A stretch of 6,055 nt of DNA, taken from positions 1-6,055 of the forward strand of contig SKPR01000029.1 of NCBI GenBank assembly GCA_007119455.1, written 5' to 3'. A model generated the notes under the pieces. That model was given only the letters and a program-made list of their open reading frames with translations. It did not search any database and was not told the origin of the DNA. The position numbers and the translations under genes are program-made. Positions 1 to 5,281 of this stretch are shown piece by piece (the first letter of the stretch is position 1; each line of letters opens with the position of its first letter). The stretch is from Candidatus Brevefilum sp. (GTDB lineage Bacteria > Chloroflexota > Anaerolineae > Anaerolineales > Anaerolineaceae).

Positions 1-617
1 GCACCATTATTCAGCGCCAGTCCTTCCTTAGCTCCGAGCACGATTCGGTCAATTCCCGCACTGGCCATGGCAGTTTTACCGGATACAACCTGCCCTTCAA
101 ATCTGGCCAATCCAGATTCCTCATCCAGGTCGTCTGCGTCTGTCGAAAAAACCAGCGCCAGATGAGATAAGAGACTGAGGTCACCCGATGAACCCAGCGA
201 ACCCTGTGATGGGACGATGGGGGTGACACGTTTATTAAGTAAAGCCAGCAATGTTTCAACAATTTCCACCCGGACGCCAGAATATCCTTTGGCCAGGGTA
301 TTCGCCCGCACAAGAATCGCTGCCCTGACTACGTCTTCATCCAGGGGAGGCCCGGTGGCTACAGCATGGCTCAAGATTAAATTTCGGTTTAATTTCGCAG
401 TATCTTTGGTTGAAATCCGGTGTTCGGCAAAAACGCCAAATCCGGTGTTAATCCCGTAAACTGGCTCCCCCTTTTTGACAATATCTGCCACCCAGTTCTG
501 TGCGCGTGCGATCTGCACATGAGCTTCAGCACTTAATTCAACCCGGACCCCGTGCCGGGCAACGGCATTAATTTCATCAATCGTTAAATGATTTCCATCA
601 ATCGTGATCAGATCCAT
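1..617 (-). CDS. hutH: Histidine ammonia-lyase (MIO aromatic amino acid lyase family), N-terminal part, cut by window edge
   Basis: Family role: non-oxidative removal of ammonia from L-histidine to give urocanate, the first step of histidine breakdown in the cytosol, using an MIO electrophile made autocatalytically from an Ala-Ser-Gly-type triad. Seen: 205 complete residues from ATG at 617; the rest lies beyond base 1 (family length is about 500). Tyr54 sits in VYGINTGFG and His84 in LILSHA, matching the histidase Tyr53 and His83 positions. RANTLAKGYSGVR (104-116) is the family core. GSLGSSGDL (139-147) holds the MIO triad as Ser143-Ser144-Gly145 instead of the commoner Ala-Ser-Gly. KEGLALNNG (197-205) includes the conserved Asn (204). 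Start: TCCT at 625-628 reads AGGA on the coding strand, 7 bases before ATG. It begins 14 bases after the kinase stop, so the two are probably co-transcribed. Histidase is favoured over Phe/Tyr lyase by the Ser-His pair, but the selectivity residues in the C-terminal half are not visible. Confidence 0.88.
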   Translation of the reverse strand, partial: MDLITIDGNHLTIDEINAVARHGVRVELSAEAHVQIARAQNWVADIVKKGEPVYGINTGFGVFAEHRISTKDTAKLNRNLILSHAVATGPPLDEDVVRAAILVRANTLAKGYSGVRVEIVETLLALLNKRVTPIVPSQGSLGSSGDLSLLSHLALVFSTDADDLDEESGLARFEGQVVSGKTAMASAGIDRIVLGAKEGLALNNG

Positions 618-624
618 GAACGCA

Positions 625-628
625 TCCT
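625..628 (-). promoter_or_regulatory. Ribosome binding site of hutH
   Basis: The coding strand reads AGGA, 7 bases before the ATG at 617. It lies in the 14-base gap after the kinase stop. It supports ATG 617 over the out-of-frame ATG that overlaps this site. Confidence 0.6.
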
Positions 629-631
629 GAC

Positions 632-1339
632 TTAAAATACCAACAAACCCATCAGAACTGCCACCAGGGGAACAGAAATATTATCAATATCCCTGAAAGG
701 AAGCGATTCAACCAGGGTTGTGGCCATAGCAACAGCGGAGACGGGCAATAAATAATCGCTGATGGTGCCATTGAAATAACCTGCAGAGACGAAAATCCAC
801 AATACCAATATGGCCAGCAGCCATCCTCCCACCAACATGGTGATTGAACCAGCCAGAGTCTTCTTCGGTGACCATGGCAAACGGACTCCTCCAACCCGCT
901 TTCCAATAATATCTGCAAGGCCATCTCCGCCACACAGGACCATTAATGCGACCATACCGATGGGTGAATTGCGCCAGAAGGCGATTGTCAACCCGATAAA
1001 GGCGATCCCATAAAAGAGCGGCCCCCGCAGTATCTCACGGCGATCGCCAGAGCGAGACATCGCTTCGACAGCAGCCGGGTCCTTAATAACACCCGTGCCA
1101 ACCAGAGTAAACTGGATCGTTATGCCCAGGGGAACAAGGGCAGCCAAAAATGGCGCATTGTTTGATTGGTTGAAAAATAACCAGCATAAAACAAATATTG
1201 GTCCTGTTCCGATGTGAATGATCTTCCGACTGATCACACTGCTGATCCAGCCTTTATGAGCAAAAAAATCATTGATGCGCAGCCAGCTCAAAGCAATCAT
1301 CAAGGTTATTACCAGGGCAATCAGGTTGGAATTTAACAA
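632..1339 (-). CDS. Phytol kinase/dolichol kinase-like membrane protein (VTE5/SEC59/DGK1 family)
   Basis: A 235-residue polytopic membrane protein. Family role: CTP-dependent phosphorylation of a lipid alcohol (phytol in VTE5, dolichol in SEC59, diacylglycerol in Dgk1) at the membrane. Seen: a hydrophobic N-terminal segment (about 5-20), then RKIIHIGTGP (38-47), further segments near 47-57, 63-84 and 108-122, SRSGDRREILRGPLFYG (95-111), CGGDGLADIIGKR (136-148), KKTLAGS (159-165), and VESLP plus DNISVPL (210-225). The Gly-Asp-Gly-x-Ala-Asp and Lys-Lys-x-x-Ala-Gly-Ser signatures and the C-terminal ESLP/DN pair match plant and cyanobacterial VTE5 most closely. Start: TTG at 1339, supported by AAGGAG 8 bases upstream; no ATG competes. 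It lies 33 bases after smpB and 14 bases before hutH. The substrate cannot be read from sequence: free phytol or another polyprenol are both plausible. Databases often label such proteins phosphatidate cytidylyltransferase, which I think is less apt. Confidence 0.85.
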   Translation of the reverse strand: MLNSNLIALVITLMIALSWLRINDFFAHKGWISSVISRKIIHIGTGPIFVLCWLFFNQSNNAPFLAALVPLGITIQFTLVGTGVIKDPAAVEAMSRSGDRREILRGPLFYGIAFIGLTIAFWRNSPIGMVALMVLCGGDGLADIIGKRVGGVRLPWSPKKTLAGSITMLVGGWLLAILVLWIFVSAGYFNGTISDYLLPVSAVAMATTLVESLPFRDIDNISVPLVAVLMGLLVF

Positions 1340-1347
1340 TGAATATT

Positions 1348-1353
1348 CTCCTT
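1348..1353 (-). promoter_or_regulatory. Strong ribosome binding site fixing a TTG start
   Basis: The coding strand reads AAGGAG, 8 bases upstream of the TTG at 1339. The near-perfect Shine-Dalgarno and ideal spacing decide the start of the lipid-alcohol kinase, which has no ATG in a suitable place. Confidence 0.75.
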
Positions 1354-1372
1354 GTTTTCAATTTTGCCAGGC

Positions 1373-1843
1373 TTAAACATCTTTGCCTTTACGGCGTTGA
1401 TCCATAGCTCGTTCGACATCACGCGCCATATCGCGCTTTTTAATCGACTGGCGTTTGTCAAACTGGCGCTTTCCTTTAGCAAGCGCAATTTCTAACTTGG
1501 CTAGGCCATCCCGCAGGTAGAGTCTGATGGGAACGATCGTCATCCCTTTAAGCCGAACGCCATCCCACAGTGTTTTGATCTCTCGCTTATGAAGTAAGAG
1601 TCGCCTTTCACGTTCAGGATCATGATTGAAGACACTGGCCTGATCATAAGGTGCAATATGCGCGCCCACCAACCAGGCCTGACGTCCATTGGTTCTGACA
1701 TAAGACTCCGACAGGGATACCTGGCCTGCTCTGATGGATTTAATTTCTGTGCCCTTTAATTCAATCCCGGCTTCAAAGATCTCGTGGAGCTCATATTCAA
1801 ATTTCGCTTTTCGATTGCGTGCAATAATTTTTTTACCGTTCAT
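1373..1843 (-). CDS. smpB: SsrA-binding protein SmpB
   Basis: SmpB binds the tRNA-like part of tmRNA and delivers it to stalled ribosomes for trans-translation, which rescues the ribosome and tags the unfinished protein. Seen: 156 residues, the usual length. ARNRKAKFEYEL (8-19) and EAGIELKGTEIKSIRAG (24-40) form the start of the OB-fold barrel, HIAPY (62-66) is the family core, and ALAKGKRQFDKRQ (120-132) followed by a Lys/Arg-rich tail gives the C-terminal extension that enters the mRNA channel. Start ATG at 1843; AAGGG lies only 3 bases upstream, and a TAAAAT box lies 8 bases upstream, so the transcript may have almost no leader. It heads a minus-strand cluster with the lipid-alcohol kinase and hutH and diverges from the patatin gene. 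No tmRNA gene (ssrA) is visible in this window. Confidence 0.97.
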   Translation of the reverse strand: MNGKKIIARNRKAKFEYELHEIFEAGIELKGTEIKSIRAGQVSLSESYVRTNGRQAWLVGAHIAPYDQASVFNHDPERERRLLLHKREIKTLWDGVRLKGMTIVPIRLYLRDGLAKLEIALAKGKRQFDKRQSIKKRDMARDVERAMDQRRKGKDV

Positions 1844-1851
1844 AGACCCTT

Positions 1852-1860
1852 ATTTTAACA
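1852..1860 (-). promoter_or_regulatory. Candidate extended -10 box for smpB
   Basis: The coding strand reads TGTTAAAAT, a TGn extended -10 followed by TAAAAT (5 of 6 to TATAAT). It ends 8 bases before the smpB ATG, so transcription would start at or within a few bases of the start codon. No good -35 box lies 16-18 bases upstream (best is TTCTGA), which an extended -10 can tolerate. Inferred from sequence only. Confidence 0.4.
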
Positions 1861-2101
1861 CAGACTGTACGACCTCAGAACCAGGTGTGTGTTTGAAATT
1901 TGCTTGAGATGTTACTGGATTCATTTTTTTGATTACTAAGGTACATAATTACCCGTTCGCGATATTTTTACGTTGAAGATTATTGTTCAAAAACCAGCTT
2001 TAGTTCAATTATTCTTTGGCAGCTCTTTTAAAGTCTCAGCACCAGATTGGTTCTATATGATTAAACCCGGGTCACAGAAAATAATGATCTGAACTGAAAG
2101 G

Positions 2102-2107
2102 TATAAT
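2102..2107 (+). promoter_or_regulatory. Candidate -10 box for the patatin-like gene
   Basis: A perfect TATAAT lies 42 bases upstream of the chosen ATG at 2150, giving a predicted leader of about 35 bases. No recognisable -35 box stands 16-18 bases upstream; that stretch is A-rich. Confidence 0.45.
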
Positions 2108-2133
2108 AATAGAGGACGTTAATTTTAATCGAC

Positions 2134-2139
2134 AGGGAG
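2134..2139 (+). promoter_or_regulatory. Ribosome binding site deciding the patatin start
   Basis: AGGGAG lies 10 bases before ATG 2150 but only 1 base before the in-frame ATG at 2141. That spacing makes 2150 the more likely start codon. Confidence 0.65.
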
Positions 2140-2149
2140 AATGCTCAAA

Positions 2150-3073
2150 ATGGATATTACCTTGGCATTAGGTGGTGGGGGTGTACGGGGGGTAGCCCAT
2201 ATCGGTGTGCTGCGCACACTTGAAGCACATGGATTTACGATCAAAGCCATAGCTGGCACAAGCGCTGGTGGACTTGTCGGTGCGGTCTATGCAGCAGGAT
2301 TCAGTACTGAAAAAATGGAAGCTACCGTCAGAGAATTGGAAAAAAGCCGTTCTTTTGACCGGCATGCAGACGATAATCCCTCACTATTGGGTCTCTCACA
2401 AATCACTGGAATTTTAACTGAATTACTGGCTGACCGGACCTTCAATGAATTAAAGATCCCATTTGCGGCCACGGCAGTCAGTTTACAATCTGGTAAACTG
2501 ATTATTCTTCATAAAGGAAAAGTTATCGATGCGGTTCTGGCCACGATCGCGATTCCAGGGGTTTTTCCAAGCCAGGATATTGGTGGCCGTGTACTGGTTG
2601 ATGGCGGGGTGTTAGATCCTGTGCCGGTACAGGTTGCCCGCTGGATGCGTCCAGATTTGCCCGTTGTCGCCGTTATGTTACATCAATTGCCTGAGGGCTG
2701 CTCGATGGAAGATATATCAATGCCACTGCCCATTCCAGGTCCCTCTTCAATTGTTGAACGGTTGACTCAATTACGCCCTGTTCAGGCTTTTAAAATCTTT
2801 TCAAGGTCAATCGAAATTACAAGCAAACATTTAACCGAATTATCCATGCAAATTTATCAACCTGAAGTTATTATCGCTCCCTGTGTGGGCCATATTGGTG
2901 TACTGCAGAGCATAGATCCCGGAGAAATTATCCAAACAGGTATTGAAGCTACCGAAGATACCCTCAGCAAAATTGAAGCTGAAGCTAACTGGATGAAAAA
3001 AATCCAGAGAAGGGTAAAGCATCGGGTAAAACCAATTACGTATCCTGATCATTGGGCCGAAATAGGGCCATAG
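2150..3073 (+). CDS. Patatin-like phospholipase (RssA/NTE-type serine hydrolase)
   Basis: Patatin-family enzymes hydrolyse acyl esters of phospholipids or lysophospholipids with a Ser-Asp dyad. Seen: 307 residues, close to the roughly 300 of bacterial RssA-type proteins. The oxyanion-hole loop GGGGVRG is at 8-14, the nucleophile elbow GTSAG at 36-40 (Ser38), AIPGVFPS at 134-141 and the catalytic DGG at 151-153 (Asp151), followed by DPVPV. All the catalytic elements are present, so it should be active. There is no signal peptide or clear membrane segment, so it is probably cytosolic or membrane-peripheral. The C-terminal 100 residues are less conserved in type and end in a basic stretch (KKIQRRVKHRVK) that might contact membranes. 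Start: ATG 2150 is chosen over the in-frame ATG 2141, which would add MLK, because of ribosome-site spacing. A serine esterase of a different fold follows 67 bases downstream. The physiological substrate is unknown. Confidence 0.9.
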   Translation: MDITLALGGGGVRGVAHIGVLRTLEAHGFTIKAIAGTSAGGLVGAVYAAGFSTEKMEATVRELEKSRSFDRHADDNPSLLGLSQITGILTELLADRTFNELKIPFAATAVSLQSGKLIILHKGKVIDAVLATIAIPGVFPSQDIGGRVLVDGGVLDPVPVQVARWMRPDLPVVAVMLHQLPEGCSMEDISMPLPIPGPSSIVERLTQLRPVQAFKIFSRSIEITSKHLTELSMQIYQPEVIIAPCVGHIGVLQSIDPGEIIQTGIEATEDTLSKIEAEANWMKKIQRRVKHRVKPITYPDHWAEIGP

Positions 3074-3102
3074 TGTTTTGAACATAAATTAACCAGGAAA
3101 TT

Positions 3103-3125
3103 GGTGCTGAAATACAGCCACTTTT
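3103..3125 (+). terminator. Weak hairpin with short T run between the two hydrolase genes
   Basis: GGTGCTG (3103-3109) pairs with CAGCCACT (3115-3122) with one bulged C and one G-T pair, around the loop AAATA. Only four T follow (3122-3125). It starts 30 bases after the patatin stop and ends 15 bases before the next ATG. It could be a weak or partial terminator or chance; the short stem and T run keep confidence low. Confidence 0.25.
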
Positions 3126-3140
3126 GACGGAAAAGAAACG

Positions 3141-3803
3141 ATGGTTCAAGATAAGCATTTTACACAAATAGAATTGGATGGATGGCCTTTTAAAATAAAA
3201 CAACCCGAAGGTGAAGTCAATCCAAAACGGGTCATGCTCCTCCTGCACGGGCACCGGGGCAATGAAAAAGCCATGTGGATTCTCACCAACCCCCTACCTA
3301 AGGGATATACACTGCTGGCACCCCGGGCTCCGGTAAAAATTGATGAAGGAGAATATAGCTGGCATCAAATTGAACCGAATTGGCCGGATATCGCAACCTA
3401 TGAAGAGCTCATTGATCAATTATTATCAAGGGTGGACAGCTGGTTTGACCATCAAGGCCTTTCCGTTGAAAAATTCGATGTCATGGGCTTCAGCCAGGGG
3501 GCTGCTATGGCTTATGCCATGGCAATCGTTAAACCGGGAAGAACAGGTAAAGTTGCTGCGCTGGCTGGTTTCATTCCCCAATCATGGCGTGATTCACTGA
3601 CAGAGGATGCTCTTTCAGGTAAATCTTTTTTCATCGCTCATGGTTCACAGGACGAAATCATACCCATCCATAAAGCACGCCAAACTTCGGAATGGTTAGA
3701 AGAAAAAGGCGCCCAGGTGAACTTCTGCGAAGCGGACACCGGTCACAAGTTAAGTGCAAATTGTTTTAATGGCTTGGGAGAGTTCTTTTTTAACGACCGC
3801 TAA
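3141..3803 (+). CDS. Phospholipase/carboxylesterase family alpha/beta hydrolase
   Basis: Family role: cytosolic serine esterase acting on carboxyl esters or lysophospholipids (Abhydrolase_2 group, related to YpfH and acyl-protein thioesterases). Seen: 220 residues, the normal length. LLLHGHRGNE (33-42) forms the oxyanion strand-loop, LLAPRAP (58-64) is the usual following strand, GFSQGAAMA (116-124) carries nucleophile Ser118, HGSQDEIIPI (167-176) carries Asp171, and DTGHKLS (199-205) carries His202. The triad is complete. There is no signal peptide. The start at ATG 3141 has only a weak upstream purine stretch (GGAAAAG), so translation may depend partly on the patatin gene in front. The last 14 bases overlap the 3' end of the convergent SH3b gene. 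The true substrate is not evident. Confidence 0.88.
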   Translation: MVQDKHFTQIELDGWPFKIKQPEGEVNPKRVMLLLHGHRGNEKAMWILTNPLPKGYTLLAPRAPVKIDEGEYSWHQIEPNWPDIATYEELIDQLLSRVDSWFDHQGLSVEKFDVMGFSQGAAMAYAMAIVKPGRTGKVAALAGFIPQSWRDSLTEDALSGKSFFIAHGSQDEIIPIHKARQTSEWLEEKGAQVNFCEADTGHKLSANCFNGLGEFFFNDR

Positions 3804-4413
3804 TCAGGGCAATTACACCTAAGAAGGCACCCATTGCGCCTAATCCCACGATGATCAAACCCATGGGAACCCCAGCAACGACAGCAGCACCTGCATCCGC
3901 TTCATACGTCGGGATTTCTAAAGGGGCTGGTTCTGTAAACGTCGGCAACCTTGTTGCATCAGGTGTAATCAGGAACTGCGCTGCCAGGGTTGGATCAACT
4001 GTTTGGGTTACATTAGGTGTGGAAGTAGGAGGCGGTTCAACAAATGGTAAAGGACCCCCGAATAAGGTCACAATATTGCCATAAACCCATCCCGTACTAC
4101 CTGGCGCTCCCGGGTATTCAATTTGAATCCAGTCGCCATATTGGCCGATGGCATTGGCTTCCTGGTTGATCAAGAGTATGCCCACACGTTCCGTCAATGC
4201 ACTTGGGCCTGATCGTACATTAATCTGCTGGTCGGTCGCTGCTATGGCATTGACCATGACATAAGCGCCACGGGGGGTGCTGGTAACCGTCGGAATCACA
4301 CCCGTGGGCTGCTGGGCAAGGACACCCATCTCTACCGGGCTGATTACCCAAAAACTGATCAGTAAAATTATGAAAAACAAGAAAATGATCGGATGTCTCC
4401 ACCGATTATTCAT
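3790..4413 (-). CDS. Secreted, membrane-anchored bacterial SH3 (SH3b) domain protein
   Basis: Seen: 207 residues. There is a hydrophobic signal segment at about 8-25 with a plausible cleavage site after Val-Leu-Ala33 (small residues at -3 and -1). One SH3b domain follows at about 50-118: INVRSGPS at 64-71, DWIQIEY at 94-100 and GWVYGNIV at 108-115. A Pro/Thr-rich low-complexity stalk runs from about 121 to 170, then a Gly/Ala-rich hydrophobic segment at 176-204 with only SGR after it. The predicted layout is an extracellular SH3b domain held near the membrane by a C-terminal anchor. SH3b domains commonly bind cell-wall or surface ligands; no catalytic domain is attached, so the role is unknown. 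Start: ATG 4413, with GGAG 7 bases upstream. It diverges from the zinc-ribbon gene and converges on, with a 14-base overlap, the esterase gene. Confidence 0.85.
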   Translation of the reverse strand: MNNRWRHPIIFLFFIILLISFWVISPVEMGVLAQQPTGVIPTVTSTPRGAYVMVNAIAATDQQINVRSGPSALTERVGILLINQEANAIGQYGDWIQIEYPGAPGSTGWVYGNIVTLFGGPLPFVEPPPTSTPNVTQTVDPTLAAQFLITPDATRLPTFTEPAPLEIPTYEADAGAAVVAGVPMGLIIVGLGAMGAFLGVIALISGR

Positions 4414-4420
4414 TGTAAAG

Positions 4421-4424
4421 CTCC
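4421..4424 (-). promoter_or_regulatory. Ribosome binding site of the SH3b gene
   Basis: The coding strand reads GGAG, 7 bases before the ATG at 4413. The spacing is good and supports that start. Confidence 0.6.
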
Positions 4425-4450
4425 ATTAGGCTAAAAACCATCAAGTATTG

Positions 4451-4462
4451 GGATTATAATCC
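4451..4462. promoter_or_regulatory. Palindromic divergent promoter core with overlapping -10 boxes
   Basis: GGATTATAATCC is a perfect 12-base palindrome, so TATAAT occurs on the plus strand at 4455-4460 and on the minus strand at 4453-4458. It lies in the 112-base gap between the divergent SH3b (start 4413) and zinc-ribbon (start 4526) genes. Predicted leaders are about 33 and 59 bases. On the minus strand TTCATA (4475-4480) gives a 4-of-6 match to a -35 box at 16 bases; on the plus strand I see no good -35. A regulator's operator overlapping the promoter is an alternative reading of the palindrome. Confidence 0.5.
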
Positions 4463-4511
4463 ATCATGAATGAATATGAAAGCCCGTAAATACCTTTGAA
4501 GGTTGATTTAC

Positions 4512-4518
4512 AGGAAGG
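4512..4518 (+). promoter_or_regulatory. Ribosome binding site deciding the zinc-ribbon protein start
   Basis: AGGAAGG lies 7 bases before ATG 4526. It argues against the longer in-frame TTG start at 4496, which has no comparable site. Confidence 0.7.
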
Positions 4519-4525
4519 TCTCTTC

Positions 4526-5122
4526 ATGCCCAATCCACGCATCTATCATGGCAATCTGGATCCCAGCGATTTTGCTCGGGATCTATCAGCACATTTTAAT
4601 CGCGGCAGCTATCAGGTGCAACAAATCGGTCGAGACCCGAAAATCGCCATTCAAATTGCCACCCATCAGTTTTCAAGGTCGGGTGGCCGAACGGCCCTGA
4701 CCATTACAATCCACAAGCTGGAAGATGCTGTGTCCATCCAGGTCGGTGAGCAGGCCTGGTTGGGTGTCGCTGCCAGCCTGGGACTGACAGCCCTGGGTGC
4801 CCTGCGCAATCCGTTTTCACTCATCGGAAGGCTGGATGACATCGCCCAGGATATTGAATCATTGCAATTGAATGAAGAAGTCTGGAAGGTGATCGAACGC
4901 ACAGCACGGCAACATGGCGCAGGACAAGAACTGTCGGATCGATTAAGACGGTACGTCTGCCCTTACTGCCAAACGGCCAACCCCACAGGAGAAAGCAGAT
5001 GCATCGCATGTGGTGCGCCACTGGGAGACATTCAGCCACAAACCTGCACACGCTGTGGTTTTGTTGTGAAAACCTACGAAATCAGATGTCCAAACTGTAA
5101 GAATAGACTACAACCTGGATAA
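4526..5122 (+). CDS. Uncharacterised protein with two C-terminal zinc ribbons
   Basis: I do not recognise a named family. Seen: 198 residues. The first 70 residues look like a mixed alpha/beta domain (Asp/Ser-rich helix, then strands including ALTITIHKLEDAVSIQV at 57-73). A Gly/Ala/Leu-rich hydrophobic stretch (about 78-94) may be a buried helix or a membrane-associated segment, followed by an acidic helix (103-130). The C-terminus holds two Cys4 ribbons with identical spacing, CX2C-X10-CX2C: Cys145/148/159/162 and Cys174/177/188/191, each likely to bind one zinc. No signal peptide is seen. Start: ATG 4526, with AGGAAGG 7 bases upstream; the in-frame TTG at 4496 would add ten residues. It shares a symmetric promoter region with the divergent SH3b gene. 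Protein or nucleic-acid binding would be typical of such ribbons, but nothing here fixes the job. Confidence 0.8.
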   Translation: MPNPRIYHGNLDPSDFARDLSAHFNRGSYQVQQIGRDPKIAIQIATHQFSRSGGRTALTITIHKLEDAVSIQVGEQAWLGVAASLGLTALGALRNPFSLIGRLDDIAQDIESLQLNEEVWKVIERTARQHGAGQELSDRLRRYVCPYCQTANPTGESRCIACGAPLGDIQPQTCTRCGFVVKTYEIRCPNCKNRLQPG

Positions 5123-5281
5123 TTTATAACGATTATCCTGAAATTCAATCCATCAACCGGACTGAATGATATCGTTTAATGGTATTTCAGTATCTCAGCT
5201 TACATCGTCCGATAAAGGAATTTCCAACCCGGATTAACTCAAATCCTCAGATTGAAACACTTCTTCAACCCATAAGGAATA
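5123..5281. other. Convergent intergenic gap with a weak hairpin
   Basis: The 159-base gap separates the 3' ends of the zinc-ribbon and acetyltransferase genes. The only structure found is a hairpin at 5161-5191: ACTGAA/TTCAGT plus ATATC/GGTAT, with a 2-base bulge and loop GTTTAAT. Neither strand shows a T run after it, so it is not a clear intrinsic terminator. TTCAATC (5144-5150) and GATTGAA (5250-5256) form a loose inverted pair. No coding frame is seen. Confidence 0.4.

Larger units (their letters stand above)
1844..2149. other. Divergent intergenic region between smpB and the patatin gene
   Basis: This AT-rich gap of about 306 bases carries the outward promoters of both flanking genes. 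I see a candidate -10 box for smpB at 1852-1857 and one for the patatin gene at 2102-2107. ACCCGGGT at 2065-2072 is a perfect 8-base palindrome, too short to call an operator. There is a run of seven T at about 1924-1930, no convincing hairpin terminator, no RNA gene and no credible short coding frame. Confidence 0.6.

Noticed and set aside
11..313. Minus-strand open frame of 100 codons in hutH
   Set aside because: It is the shifted reading of hutH; the true frame carries the Tyr54, His84 and SSG motifs through the same bases.
217..459. Plus-strand open frame of 80 codons opposite hutH
   Set aside because: It lies wholly antisense to the conserved hutH frame, has no ribosome site and no recognisable motif.
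652..935. Two overlapping minus-strand frames within the lipid-alcohol kinase gene
   Set aside because: Both are alternative frames of the conserved kinase coding sequence; their Trp/Arg-rich translations match nothing and have no start signals.
1893..1921. TTGAAA as a plus-strand -35 box in the smpB/patatin gap
   Set aside because: The sequence 17 bases downstream (TGGATT) is a poor -10 and it lies over 200 bases from the gene.
2141..2149. Upstream ATG of the patatin gene
   Set aside because: The ribosome site is only 1 base away, while ATG 2150 has 10-base spacing and gives the usual short N-terminus before the glycine loop.
3851..4084. Plus-strand frame of 77 codons opposite the SH3b gene
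   Set aside because: It is antisense to the Pro/Thr stalk and membrane segment; the Gly/Ala/Val-rich translation reflects that low complexity.
4406..4426. Six-codon upstream frame (MELYNE) overlapping the SH3b start
   Set aside because: It has no ribosome site of its own and its ATG merges with the GGAG that serves the SH3b start, so it is probably chance.
4496..4525. Upstream TTG start of the zinc-ribbon gene
   Set aside because: AGGAAGG is ideally spaced for ATG 4526 and lies inside the extension the TTG start would add.
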